Below are positions 27,915 to 35,875 of a stretch of DNA of 64,000 nt, piece by piece (positions within the stretch are counted from its first letter, which is position 1; every line of letters starts with the position of its first letter). The translations under genes were made by a program, and so were the position numbers. The notes below the pieces were generated by a model. That model ran no database searches, was not told the origin of the DNA, and was given only the letters and a program-made list of their open reading frames with translations. This stretch comes from Enterococcus ureilyticus (GTDB lineage: Bacteria; Bacillota; Bacilli; Lactobacillales; Enterococcaceae): NCBI RefSeq assembly GCF_001730315.1, contig NZ_MIKC01000034.1:1-64000 (forward strand), in the 5' to 3' direction.

Positions 27915-28327
27915 TGGAAATTATCAAGAAAATGAATATTCCTGCATCTGTTTTTTATGACCAAGTCATGGATTCTGTTTTGTTTGATATACGAAAGCAT
28001 ACGGGCAAAAGTTTAACCAGAAAACAACTCAACAACTTTGAATATGTTAAGGAATTTTCGAAAAATAGTCGAGCGCGTATCAAAGTAGAAAAACTTGTTG
28101 AAAATACGTCTTACCATTTTCGAACATCTACCACAAAAAATGATTTCTTGGTTCAATATGATATCAAACCACTAGATGAAAAATCGTGTGAAATTCGGTA
28201 TAATGAAAAAATGGAATCGTATGGATTTTTACAAAAAATGAATGATGCTGTACTTGGTACGATACTTATGTTTTTTAAAAAACGCCAGTTTACTAAAATG
28301 TTAAAAATGATGGAAGAGTCATATTGA
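27914..28327 (+). CDS. DUF3284-type PTS-associated protein
   Basis: 137 residues. IIKKMNIPASVFYDQVMDSV followed by TGKSLTRKQLNNFEYVK and a central beta-rich core resembles DUF3284 proteins, which have a START/SRPBCC-like fold and are habitually encoded in cellobiose-type PTS operons of lactic acid bacteria. Role unknown. It overlaps the preceding gene by 1 bp and is followed by a terminator, so it ends the first PTS transcript. Confidence 0.8.
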   Translation: MEIIKKMNIPASVFYDQVMDSVLFDIRKHTGKSLTRKQLNNFEYVKEFSKNSRARIKVEKLVENTSYHFRTSTTKNDFLVQYDIKPLDEKSCEIRYNEKMESYGFLQKMNDAVLGTILMFFKKRQFTKMLKMMEESY

Positions 28328-28330
28328 TAA

Positions 28331-28357
28331 GAGTGTCATAAAGGCACTCTTTTTTTT
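28331..28357 (+). terminator. Terminator of the first PTS transcript
   Basis: GAGTGTC (28331-28337) pairs with GGCACTC (28343-28349), including one wobble, followed by eight or more T. Confidence 0.88.
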
Positions 28358-28363
28358 ACGTTC

Positions 28364-28402
28364 TTTTACACACAAATCACACTGTGTATATTGTGTGTAA
28401 AA
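28364..28402 (+). promoter_or_regulatory. Nested palindromes upstream of sigma-54 promoter 2
   Basis: TTTTACACACAA (28364-28375) and TTGTGTGTAAAA (28391-28402) are perfect 12-bp inverted repeats. The 15-bp centre contains ACAC-T-GTGT. They share GTGTA/TACAC half-sites with the palindromes of promoter 1, as expected for one activator binding both. Confidence 0.6.
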
Positions 28403-28412
28403 GTAGAGTGTA

Positions 28413-28427
28413 AAGGAAACGCTTTAT
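28413..28427 (+). promoter_or_regulatory. Possible catabolite-responsive element
   Basis: AAGGAAACGCTTTAT matches the cre consensus with two mismatches and lies between the palindromes and the sigma-54 promoter. Low certainty. Confidence 0.25.
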
Positions 28428-28455
28428 GATATAAAGATTTTGGTCTAGATCAATT

Positions 28456-28471
28456 TGGCATGATTTTTGCT
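28456..28471 (+). promoter_or_regulatory. Sigma-54 (-24/-12) promoter 2
   Basis: TGGCATGATTTTTGCT has GG and GC 12 bp apart and matches the consensus at nearly every position. It has its own palindromes upstream and drives the second EIIC gene. Confidence 0.9.
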
Positions 28472-28600
28472 TATTATAAGAATGTAAGATTATATTGATA
28501 CAACATTTTTGTGTTGTAAATGCGTTTATGAACTGGTCTGGATGAATCTGTTTTAAAAAGTGAAAGCTTTTTGAATAAATAAATTTTGGGAGGAAAAAAA

Positions 28601-30004
28601 ATGAATGGATTAACAGCTTGGATGGAAAGATACATTTTACCTGTAGCTGCGAAAATTGGGTCACAGAAACATTTAGTTGCACTCAGAGATGCGTTTATCG
28701 GTATGATGCCGGTTACGATGGCGGGCGCCATTGCTGTCTTGTTAAATGCATTTATGCGTGATTTCCCTAACACGTATATTGGGGAAGGGAATGCTATTAC
28801 TAGTTTCTTTGAACCAGTGATTGCAATCAATGGTTTAGTTTGGACCGGAACCTTAGCGATCATGGCCGTTGTTTTTGCTGCATCTTTGGGCTATAACATT
28901 GCAAGAGCTTATGATGTCGATGCTTTATCAGGTATGTTGGTCTCATTAGCTGCATTTTTTATTGGGTTGCCACAAAGTGCAACAGCGACTGTTACTTTGG
29001 CCGAAAAATTGCCAAAGAATATTGCCCAACTTTTCACGGATGCAGGTGCTACTGTTAACACAGTTGATGGTGTTTCAGCAGTAGATGCAGGTGCTTGGGG
29101 GTATTTCCCATTTAGTCAATACATGGGTGGAACAGGTTTATTTACCGCAATGATTTTTGGTTTTATTTCTGTTATTATCTTTGCTAAATTGATCAAGAAA
29201 AATATTGTCATCAAAATGCCTGATTCAGTACCTCCAGCAGTTTCAAAAGCGTTTGCTGCTATTATTCCAGGTGTGGTCGCTTTATATGTTTCAGGATTGA
29301 TTTATCATGTGTTTGAAAAATTAACAGGTAAACTATTGATTGACTGGATCTCAGAATCGATTCAGACGCCTTTACTTGGTTTGTCTCAGGGCTACGGGGC
29401 AGTTGTTTTGATTGTGTTGCTCGTACATGTGTTATGGTTCTTCGGCTTACATGGCACCAACATTATGTCCCCCGTTTTACAATCAATTTATGGTGTGGCA
29501 ATGGTTGATAATACGAATGCTTACCAACAAGGACAAGAAATCCCTTATAAATGGGTTGCTGGTTCCTTTGAGGCTTTTGTGTGGCCAGGTGGAGCAGGTG
29601 TTACACTCGTTTTGATTATTTCAATCTTACTGTTCTCTAAACGTGCGGATTACAAAACAGTCGGTAAACTCGGCTTAGGGCCAGGAATCTTCAATATCAA
29701 TGAACCAGTAATGTTTGGTATGCCGGTTGTATTGAATCCAATTATGCTGATTCCATTCATTGTTGCACCATTAGCAACCGCTACAATCGCTTACTTTGCG
29801 ACAATGGCTGGTTTAGTAAATCCTGTAGTTGTGAATGTGATTTGGGTTATGCCGACGATCATTAGTGGCTTCTTAGCAACGGCTGGTGATTGGCGTGCAA
29901 TTGTCTTAACCCTTGTAAATCTGGCTGTCGCATTGGTAATCTGGGCGCCATTTGTGATTGCAGCCAATAAAATGGATCCAACTCTAGGTGAGCCAGAAGA
30001 ATAA
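28601..30004 (+). CDS. PTS lactose/cellobiose-family EIIC permease 2
   Basis: 467 residues, clearly paralogous to the EIIC at 25946: both start with GLTAWME(K/R)YILPVA and share IKMPDSVPPAVSKAFAAI and LGPGIFNINEPVMFG. The region around residues 125-160 differs most, which may mean a different sugar. It has no EIIA or EIIB of its own and probably borrows the upstream ones. GGGAGG precedes ATG 28601. The 5' leader is about 120 nt from the sigma-54 promoter. Confidence 0.94.
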   Translation: MNGLTAWMERYILPVAAKIGSQKHLVALRDAFIGMMPVTMAGAIAVLLNAFMRDFPNTYIGEGNAITSFFEPVIAINGLVWTGTLAIMAVVFAASLGYNIARAYDVDALSGMLVSLAAFFIGLPQSATATVTLAEKLPKNIAQLFTDAGATVNTVDGVSAVDAGAWGYFPFSQYMGGTGLFTAMIFGFISVIIFAKLIKKNIVIKMPDSVPPAVSKAFAAIIPGVVALYVSGLIYHVFEKLTGKLLIDWISESIQTPLLGLSQGYGAVVLIVLLVHVLWFFGLHGTNIMSPVLQSIYGVAMVDNTNAYQQGQEIPYKWVAGSFEAFVWPGGAGVTLVLIISILLFSKRADYKTVGKLGLGPGIFNINEPVMFGMPVVLNPIMLIPFIVAPLATATIAYFATMAGLVNPVVVNVIWVMPTIISGFLATAGDWRAIVLTLVNLAVALVIWAPFVIAANKMDPTLGEPEE

Positions 30005-30053
30005 GCGAAACAGCTATTGTGATGGTTTAATGTAAATGAATATGAATGAACGA

Positions 30054-30096
30054 TACTGGGATAACGACGTTAGTGGTCGTGTCCCAGTTATTTTTA
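30054..30096 (+). terminator. Terminator after EIIC 2
   Basis: ACTGGGATAACGAC pairs with GTCGTGTCCCAGT around a short loop, followed by a T-rich run. Confidence 0.85.
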
Positions 30097-30120
30097 TAGG
30101 TTGCAGCGTTAGCTTTTTTC

Positions 30121-30148
30121 TGGACATCGTTTTTCATTGGGGTACAAT
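30121..30148 (+). promoter_or_regulatory. Promoter of the Eis-type acetyltransferase gene
   Basis: TGGACA (30121-30126) and TACAAT (30143-30148), 16-bp spacer, 38 bp before the GTG start. Confidence 0.65.
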
Positions 30149-30185
30149 GAAAAATAAAGAGTTACTTTTAGTTAGGGTGGTCACA

Positions 30186-31382
30186 GTGGAAAAAGAAGTC
30201 TGTCTTATGAGTGAAGAAAAAATTGATGGGATGTTTGATTTAGCTGCATATGCCTTTAATGCCGCTAGAACTGAAGAACGCAAAGAGCGTTTTAAGAGTA
30301 TAGTTAGACATTCTTTGAATTATGGGTATTTTTCAGAGGATGTCTTAACCAGTCAAGTGATTTGTACGCCATTTAAAGTAGCATTTCATGGAATAAGTTA
30401 TCAAATGGCTGGAATCGGTTGTGTATCTTCTTATCCTGAATATCGTGGACAAGGTGGTATTTCAACGATTATGAAACAGATGTTAACAAAATTAGCTTCA
30501 ACTAAGGTTGAACTTGCTTACTTAGCCCCATTTTCTTATCCTTTTTATCGGAAATATGGTTTTGAGCAAGTCTTTGAACAAATTAGTTATACAGTTAAAG
30601 CCCAAGATTGGCCAAATGTGAAGGCCATGTCTGGTAAGATAAAACGAGTTACTTATGAAGAAGCTAAAAGTGTTTGTCAGCACATTTACTCTGACTTACC
30701 AAACAATCAAAGAGGGGCTGTGATTCGGGATGCTTGGTGGTTTAATTATACATTTGGTCTAGATGATAAGAATCAATTTGCACTCTATGAAGATGAATTG
30801 GGAAATCCACAGGGATACTTGATTTATCAATCGAGTGCAGAACGCTTTGTGATTAAAGAATGGGGCTATTTAACGAAGTCAGCCTTTCAATCTCTCGTTC
30901 GATTCATTGGTTCGCATAATGGTTCGTCAAGAGAATTTCATTTAGAAATAGGGTTTGACGGCACGAATTTAAGCTATCTAATGTCCTCTCCATTGGTAGA
31001 AATGAACATCACGCCTTTTATGATGGGAAGAATTGTTGATCTAGAAGGTTTTCTTGGTAAATATCCTTTTGCAAAAGGGAATGAAGAAACTTATATTCTT
31101 AAAGTTGAAGATGAGTACGGTCAGTGGAATGAAGGTATATGGAAATTGTGCGTAACCAAAAGTGGTCAGAGTTTTATAAGAAAACTTGAACAAATTCCTG
31201 AATCATTGAGAGAAGATGAAATGATTGTAAGCACAATCCAAATCTTGACGCAGCTTTTCATGGGCTATCGTACAGGGAGTGAATTAAGGTTTTATGGAAA
31301 GCTTGGTGGAAATGAAGACTTGATCCAGTCATTAGACCAGCGTTTAGTGAAAGGTAAGCCGATTTTATCTGATTATTTCTAA
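30186..31382 (+). CDS. Eis-family GNAT N-acetyltransferase
   Basis: 398 residues, the Eis-type architecture: an N-terminal GNAT domain with the acetyl-CoA loop YPEYRGQGGISTIM, AYLAPFSYPFYRKYGFEQV, a second degenerate GNAT domain, and a C-terminal SCP2-like domain. Mycobacterial Eis acetylates aminoglycosides and peptides; substrates of the Firmicutes versions are unknown. The open frame reaches far upstream through a terminator and a promoter. GTG 30186 with AGGGTGG before it gives the family length and start, so it is preferred. Confidence 0.88.
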   Translation: MEKEVCLMSEEKIDGMFDLAAYAFNAARTEERKERFKSIVRHSLNYGYFSEDVLTSQVICTPFKVAFHGISYQMAGIGCVSSYPEYRGQGGISTIMKQMLTKLASTKVELAYLAPFSYPFYRKYGFEQVFEQISYTVKAQDWPNVKAMSGKIKRVTYEEAKSVCQHIYSDLPNNQRGAVIRDAWWFNYTFGLDDKNQFALYEDELGNPQGYLIYQSSAERFVIKEWGYLTKSAFQSLVRFIGSHNGSSREFHLEIGFDGTNLSYLMSSPLVEMNITPFMMGRIVDLEGFLGKYPFAKGNEETYILKVEDEYGQWNEGIWKLCVTKSGQSFIRKLEQIPESLREDEMIVSTIQILTQLFMGYRTGSELRFYGKLGGNEDLIQSLDQRLVKGKPILSDYF

Positions 31383-31383
31383 A

Positions 31384-31430
31384 AAATAGGCGAAGTGAGT
31401 TCGTTATTTAAATACTCACTTCGCCTATTT
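31384..31430. terminator. Bidirectional terminator
   Basis: AAATAGGCGAAGTGAG pairs perfectly with CTCACTTCGCCTATTT between convergent genes. Confidence 0.92.
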
Positions 31431-31434
31431 GGAT

Positions 31435-31581
31435 TTATGGATTCCTTTTATTATCTTGCGTCTTTTCTTTTGAAGGGGAGTCATGGTACTCTTCTAAGGC
31501 TTCTTTAAAAATGTCTTCTTTTTCCTGCTTATATTGATCTTGACGCTCGGCAAAAATCTTTTCTTTTGTCTTATCAGTCAT
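31435..31581 (-). CDS. Small charged protein, function unknown
   Basis: 48 residues, almost entirely charged (Lys, Glu, Asp, Gln), predicted helical then disordered: MTDKTKEKIFAERQDQYKQE at the N terminus. A clear GGAGG lies 8 nt before ATG 31581; the longer in-frame start lacks a site. The strong ribosome site and tight terminator support a real gene. No family recognised. Confidence 0.65.
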   Translation of the reverse strand: MTDKTKEKIFAERQDQYKQEKEDIFKEALEEYHDSPSKEKTQDNKRNP

Positions 31582-31682
31582 ACATGTTACCTCCATCTCT
31601 TTTTTTGTTGATTGCAAGTGGTACAGTTCTATCCTAACATCTATAAAAATACTAAGCGAGTTTTTTGTTTAGGAGCAAATGA

Positions 31683-31712
31683 TTGGTACAAGTTACTGAA
31701 AGTCCTTATAAT
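31683..31712 (+). promoter_or_regulatory. Promoter of the 40-residue gene
   Basis: TTGGTA (31683-31688) and a perfect TATAAT (31707-31712), 18-bp spacer. Confidence 0.6.
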
Positions 31713-31761
31713 ATAAATATAGAGGCACAAAATTGTCAATTAATGAAAGGCCGTGAAAAGT

Positions 31762-31884
31762 ATGAGCAAAACAAAAGAAGAAAAAGTTGCAAGAAATGGT
31801 AAGATCGGCAAAACTTTAGCTGTAGTCATCGGAGGGCTTTACTTCGTTAAAATGCTGAAGGGCAAAAAAGAAAGTAAAAAATAA
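31762..31884 (+). CDS. 40-residue basic protein with one hydrophobic segment
   Basis: MSKTKEEKVARNGKIGKTLA starts a 40-residue product with a short hydrophobic stretch (LAVVIGGLYFV) flanked by Lys clusters, so it may insert in the membrane. It has its own promoter, a GAAAGG ribosome site 11 nt upstream and its own terminator. That full set of signals supports a real small gene. Function unknown. Confidence 0.65.
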   Translation: MSKTKEEKVARNGKIGKTLAVVIGGLYFVKMLKGKKESKK

Positions 31885-31888
31885 AGGA

Positions 31889-31935
31889 GAAGAGGGATTC
31901 TGATTTTAAGTCAGGATTCCTCTTTCTTTATTTTT
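31889..31935 (+). terminator. Terminator of the 40-residue gene
   Basis: GAAGAGGGATTCTGA pairs with TCAGGATTCCTCTTTC around TTTTAAG, followed by a T-rich tail. Confidence 0.85.
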
Positions 31936-31937
31936 CA

Positions 31938-31966
31938 TTGACAGTGACTATAAAGACTTTTAAAAT
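31938..31966 (+). promoter_or_regulatory. tRNA-Arg promoter
   Basis: Consensus TTGACA (31938-31943), 17-bp spacer, TAAAAT (31961-31966), 11 bp before the tRNA. Confidence 0.88.
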
Positions 31967-31977
31967 AGAGAAAGAAT

Positions 31978-32051
<74 letters not shown>

Positions 32052-32055
32052 TAAT

Positions 32056-32095
32056 AAATCCCTACGAAATGTTAATTTCGTAGGGATTTAGTTTG
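32056..32095. terminator. Bidirectional terminator after tRNA-Arg
   Basis: AAATCCCTACGAAAT and ATTTCGTAGGGATTT form a perfect 15-bp stem. It also serves the convergent aminopeptidase gene. Confidence 0.92.
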
Positions 32096-32107
32096 TACCA
32101 TTATCTC

Positions 32108-33346
32108 TTATGCCCAATCCCCATTACGGAAAATAGGCACCCGTGTACCATCTTCTCTAATTCCATCAATGTCCATTTGATCTGAGCCAACCATAAAGTC
32201 AACATGAGTTTGACTGCGATTTAGACCAGCCTCTGTTAGTTCTTCTTCACTCATTTCTGTTCCACCTTGCAAATTAAAGGCATACGCTGAGCCAAAAGCC
32301 AAATGATTTGAGGCATTTTCGTCGAATAAAGTATTATAGAAAATAATACCCGATTGAGAAATCGGAGATGGGTCTGGAACTAAGGCAACTTCACCTAAAT
32401 GTCTTGCCCCTTCATCTGTTTCTAGTAATTTTTCCAGTACCTCTTCACCTTGTTCAGCAGAAAAATCAATAACTTTTCCATCTTTAAAGGTGAACTTCAT
32501 TCCAGAAATAGTGGTTCCTGCATAACTTAGGGGTTTAGTACTTGAAACAACACCGTCAACATGACGTCTATCTGGTGCGGTAAAGACTTCTTCTGTTGGC
32601 ATATTGGCCATGAACTTTTCACCACGTACGTTATCGCTGCCGGCACCTTCCCATAAATGATTTTTAGGTAAGCCTATGACTAAGTCGGTCCCAGGAGCAG
32701 TATAGTGCAGTGCTTTAAATTGCTCTTTGTTTAACTCTTCAGCTTTTGTGGCAAGCTTATTGTCGTGGGCTTTCCAAGCTGCAACTGGATCGGATTCATA
32801 AATACGAGTAGTTTTAAAAATCTCATTCCAAAGAGCATCAACCTGTTGTTCACTATTTTCCAAATCAGGAAACACTTTTTCAGCCCATTGTTTTCCAGCA
32901 GCTGCAACGACTGTCCAGCTAACTTTATTGGACTGTGTTGCTTTTCTTAAGTTGACCAATGCTTTTCCAGCAGCTGATTGAAAAGTAGCGACGCGATTTG
33001 CATCAACTCCAGCTAAAGCATCAGGATCGGCTGAGACAACACTGATACGGCTAGCCCCTTTAGCAACCCAATCATCAGTTTGGTCTATTTTATATTGAGG
33101 AACAGTTTCTATAAATTTTTCGTCTGCATGTAATAAGAATTCACGTTGAATACTATCATCATTCCACTGGACAATTACCTCGCCTGCCCCTAATTTATAG
33201 GCTTCTTCTGTAATTAATCGGGCTAAAGGCGCCTGATCAACACTAATTTGTAAAACGATACTTTGTCCTTTTTGAACGTTGACACCAGTTTCGACAATAA
33301 GTCGAGCGTATTTTTTTAAAATCTCATCAAAATTCGGTAATGTCAT
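32108..33346 (-). CDS. pepS: Aminopeptidase, M29 family (PepS/AmpS type)
   Basis: 412 residues. M29 metallopeptidases remove N-terminal residues from peptides in the cytoplasm with two metal ions. Conserved blocks: MPTEEVFTAPDRRHVDGVV, GARHLGEVALVPDPSPIS, NTLFDENASNHLAFGSAY and SQTHVDFMVGSDQMDIDG, which carry the Glu, His and Asp metal ligands. AGGAGG stands before ATG 33346. The 24-codon upstream extension runs through the promoter and is not used. Monocistronic. Confidence 0.94.
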   Translation of the reverse strand: MTLPNFDEILKKYARLIVETGVNVQKGQSIVLQISVDQAPLARLITEEAYKLGAGEVIVQWNDDSIQREFLLHADEKFIETVPQYKIDQTDDWVAKGASRISVVSADPDALAGVDANRVATFQSAAGKALVNLRKATQSNKVSWTVVAAAGKQWAEKVFPDLENSEQQVDALWNEIFKTTRIYESDPVAAWKAHDNKLATKAEELNKEQFKALHYTAPGTDLVIGLPKNHLWEGAGSDNVRGEKFMANMPTEEVFTAPDRRHVDGVVSSTKPLSYAGTTISGMKFTFKDGKVIDFSAEQGEEVLEKLLETDEGARHLGEVALVPDPSPISQSGIIFYNTLFDENASNHLAFGSAYAFNLQGGTEMSEEELTEAGLNRSQTHVDFMVGSDQMDIDGIREDGTRVPIFRNGDWA

Positions 33347-33385
33347 AGAATAACCTCCTAGATTTTCATTCATATAATCGTCCAT

Positions 33386-33414
33386 ATCATAACACGTACA
33401 GAGTACGAACTCAA
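33386..33414 (-). promoter_or_regulatory. pepS promoter
   Basis: On the minus strand TTGAGT (33414-33409), 17-bp spacer, TATGAT (33391-33386), about 40 bp before the start codon. Confidence 0.7.
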
Positions 33415-33517
33415 ACAATCGAGAAGGCTACAGTCATTATTTAATTAGTAAAAAAGACGCTCGAAAGTCCAGTCTAATCAAATAAATAAAATAATATAAA
33501 TTGAAGGACTAGTATTT

Positions 33518-33545
33518 TGCAGATTAAACAAATCGTGTTACAATA
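33518..33545 (+). promoter_or_regulatory. Promoter of the TetR-type gene
   Basis: TTGCAG (33518-33523) and TACAAT (33540-33545), 16-bp spacer. Confidence 0.55.
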
Positions 33546-33601
33546 ACTATAGTATTTATATGGAAGCGTTCTAAAGGATAGGCAGAGGGGATTGGAAGAT
33601 T

Positions 33602-34174
33602 ATGGCAAGAAAAAAAACGATTACTAAAGATCAGATTTTAAATGCTGCATACGAAGTAGTGGCCACTGAAGGCTTTTCGAAATTCACCGCACGGAACATT
33701 GCAACCAAAATGAAATGCTCAACACAACCAATTTACTTAGAATTTAAAAATATGGATGATTTAAAAGAAGAGCTATTTGAAAAGATTCATCAATATTTAG
33801 CAAAAGAAGTATTCCCTGTGACTCATACTGGAAATACAATTGTGGATCTAGCCTTGAATTATATTCACTTTGCTAAAAATGAAAGCAAATTATATCGTTC
33901 GTTGTATTTAGAAGAATATGGCGGCGGAAAAAGAATGCAGGAATTTTCCTATAGTTACTTTTCGAATGCAGTCAAGCAAGATCCTGTGTATAAGAAACTA
34001 AGTGATACACAAATCAATTCACTTCATATGGGCACATGGATCGTTGCAACAGGCATCGCAGCCTTGATGACTTCTGGCATCATTCGTCCAAGTGATCAAC
34101 AAATTGAACAGTTGATGAAAGAAGCGATCGATCAGATTTTACAGCGGGAAGAGCCAATCGATATCGATATTTAA
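33602..34174 (+). CDS. TetR/AcrR-family transcriptional regulator
   Basis: 190 residues. The N-terminal HTH (ITKDQILNAAYEVVATEGFS, then ARNIATKMKCSTQPIYLEFK) is typical of TetR proteins, with Thr-Gln-Pro-Ile-Tyr at the recognition helix. The C-terminal ligand-binding part is divergent. Target genes and ligand unknown. It is divergent from pepS with about 250 bp between. It is followed by a bidirectional terminator. Confidence 0.9.
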   Translation: MARKKTITKDQILNAAYEVVATEGFSKFTARNIATKMKCSTQPIYLEFKNMDDLKEELFEKIHQYLAKEVFPVTHTGNTIVDLALNYIHFAKNESKLYRSLYLEEYGGGKRMQEFSYSYFSNAVKQDPVYKKLSDTQINSLHMGTWIVATGIAALMTSGIIRPSDQQIEQLMKEAIDQILQREEPIDIDI

Positions 34175-34188
34175 ACCTAATTGAAAGA

Positions 34189-34229
34189 GGAGGCAGGAGT
34201 AAAACCCATTAAGTTTTATTCCTGCCTCC
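34189..34229. terminator. Bidirectional terminator
   Basis: GGAGGCAGGAGTAAAAC pairs with GTTTTATTCCTGCCTCC around a 7-nt loop, between convergent genes. The AAAAC-loop-GTTTT core resembles the hairpin at 38123. Confidence 0.9.
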
Positions 34230-34243
34230 ATTTGTTCGATTTT

Positions 34244-34687
34244 TTATTTTACTGCTTCTGATAACTTTTTAGCAAAGGCTTCAAGATTTTGAATATCTTC
34301 CTCTTCAGCTGCTAGATCGACTTTTACACTTTCTGCGCCTTTTACAGCCCCAATTTTTGTGAAAACAGCATCAAAATCATCTACTGATTTGCAAAAATCA
34401 TCGTAAAATGTATCGCCAGAACCGCAGACACCATATGTTTTTCCAGATAAATCGATTTCTTGTAACTCTTCATAGAAATCGACGATTTCATCTGGTAATT
34501 CGCCATCACCATAAGTATAGGTTGCGACAACACAAATATCTGCATCTTCAAAGTCCTCAGGATCAACTTGAGTACACTCGTTGATTTCAACTTCAATATC
34601 TAAATTTTCAAAGGCTTCAGCGACGATATCTGCGATTTCTTCTGTATTTCCAGTCATGCTTGCATAAACGATTTTAGCTAAGGTCAT
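34244..34687 (-). CDS. Flavodoxin
   Basis: 147 residues, short-chain flavodoxin that carries electrons on FMN. The FMN phosphate loop is YASMTGNTEEIAD near the N terminus. The two flavin-stacking regions are TYTYGDGELPDEI and GSGDTFYDDFCKS. Very acidic, as usual. GGAGG lies before ATG 34687; the upstream in-frame start has no site. Redox partner unknown. Confidence 0.93.
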   Translation of the reverse strand: MTLAKIVYASMTGNTEEIADIVAEAFENLDIEVEINECTQVDPEDFEDADICVVATYTYGDGELPDEIVDFYEELQEIDLSGKTYGVCGSGDTFYDDFCKSVDDFDAVFTKIGAVKGAESVKVDLAAEEEDIQNLEAFAKKLSEAVK

Positions 34688-34897
34688 TGGATTTCCTCCT
34701 TCAAATAATACCACTTTGATTATATCAGAAGAACAAAGGACATGTAAATTACAAAATGATTCTTAGAGGAGAAGAATCGGCTTATATAGCACCGTTTATG
34801 GAAGGCGAGAGGAGGGAATTTGAAAGTAAACGATTTTTAACAACTACTTTTCAGTGAAATTTTCATAAAATATGATAAAATACTCTTAGATAAAGAT
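34688..34897. other. Intergenic region between flavodoxin and the map leader
   Basis: AT-rich divergent region with no coding frame. TATGATAAAAT near 34871 offers a -10-like sequence for the map transcript, but no strong -35 was found. Confidence 0.35.
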
Positions 34898-35091
34898 TAT
34901 CTAGCTACGTGGGCTAGTCACTAAGCGCTGCCCCAATCGTATCAATTCCTAAGAGCTAAAACTCTATGGATTGAAGGTTTCGGGAAAAAGATAAAAATAG
35001 TTGTGGTAAGGAGCACCAGATTTATTTTTTTATTTTCCAGTCAAGGCGGACCAAGCTCTTTCAGCTTTTAAATTTAGGAGGACGATAGTAA
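34898..35091 (+). promoter_or_regulatory. map leader element (copy B of the repeated leader)
   Basis: Same ordered elements as 11914-12049 before hisZ: a CTAGC...GCTAG hairpin, then an extra segment of about 60 nt absent from copy A. After that come GGAAAAAGATAAAAATAG (34983-35000, identical to copy A over 18 nt), a TGGT...ACCA stem, a TTTTCC arm and CTTTTAAATTTAGGAGG with the ribosome site. Probable structured 5' UTR regulating map. Family not recognised. Confidence 0.6.
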
Positions 35092-35856
35092 ATGATTACA
35101 CTAAAATCACCAAGAGAAATTGAAATGATGGATGAATCTGGAGAATTATTGGCAGATGTACACCGTCACTTACGTACGTTTATAAAACCAGGAGTGACGA
35201 GTTGGGATATTGAAGTATTTGTTAGAGACTTTATTGAAAGCCGTGGTGGAATTGCAGCACAAATTGGGTTTGAAGATTACAAATATGCAACATGTTGCAG
35301 TATCAATGATGAAATTTGTCATGGCTTTCCTCGGAAAAAACCGTTAAAAGACGGCGATTTGATCAAAGTTGACATGTGTATCGATCTAAAAGGAGCAGTT
35401 TCAGATTCTTGCTGGGCTTATGTAGTGGGCAACTCTACGCCAGAATTAGATCATTTGATGGCAGTCACTAAAAAAGCTCTCTATTTAGGGATTGAGCAAG
35501 CAAAAGTCGGTAATCGCATTGGAGATATTGGACACGCAATTCAAACATACGTAGAAAGTGAAGATCTATCTGTAGTAAGAGACTTTGTAGGCCATGGCAT
35601 TGGACCGACCATTCATGAAAGCCCGGTTATTCCTCATTATGGCGAGGCTGGTAAAGGGTTACGCTTGAAAGAAGGAATGGTCATTACGATCGAGCCTATG
35701 ATCAACACAGGAACTTGGCGTATGAAAATGGATCCAAATGGCTGGACAGCATATACTTTAGATGGTGGCATAAGTTGTCAATTTGAACATACACTAGCTA
35801 TAACAAAAGATGGTCCTAAAATTTTAACTTCTCAAGGAGAAGAAGGAACATACTAA
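35092..35856 (+). CDS. map: Methionine aminopeptidase, type I
   Basis: 254 residues. Removes the initiator Met from nascent proteins with two metal ions. The five ligands are in place: Asp in IKVDMCID, Asp in AVSDSCWAY, His in VGHGIGPTIHE, Glu in VITIEPMI and Glu in CQFEHTLAIT. The region near IDLKGAVSDS is slightly extended relative to E. coli Map, as in other lactic acid bacteria. AGGAGG comes from the repeated leader. A YihY-type gene follows after 19 bp. Confidence 0.96.
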   Translation: MITLKSPREIEMMDESGELLADVHRHLRTFIKPGVTSWDIEVFVRDFIESRGGIAAQIGFEDYKYATCCSINDEICHGFPRKKPLKDGDLIKVDMCIDLKGAVSDSCWAYVVGNSTPELDHLMAVTKKALYLGIEQAKVGNRIGDIGHAIQTYVESEDLSVVRDFVGHGIGPTIHESPVIPHYGEAGKGLRLKEGMVITIEPMINTGTWRMKMDPNGWTAYTLDGGISCQFEHTLAITKDGPKILTSQGEEGTY

Positions 35857-35875
35857 TCGATTAGAGGAGAATTTT

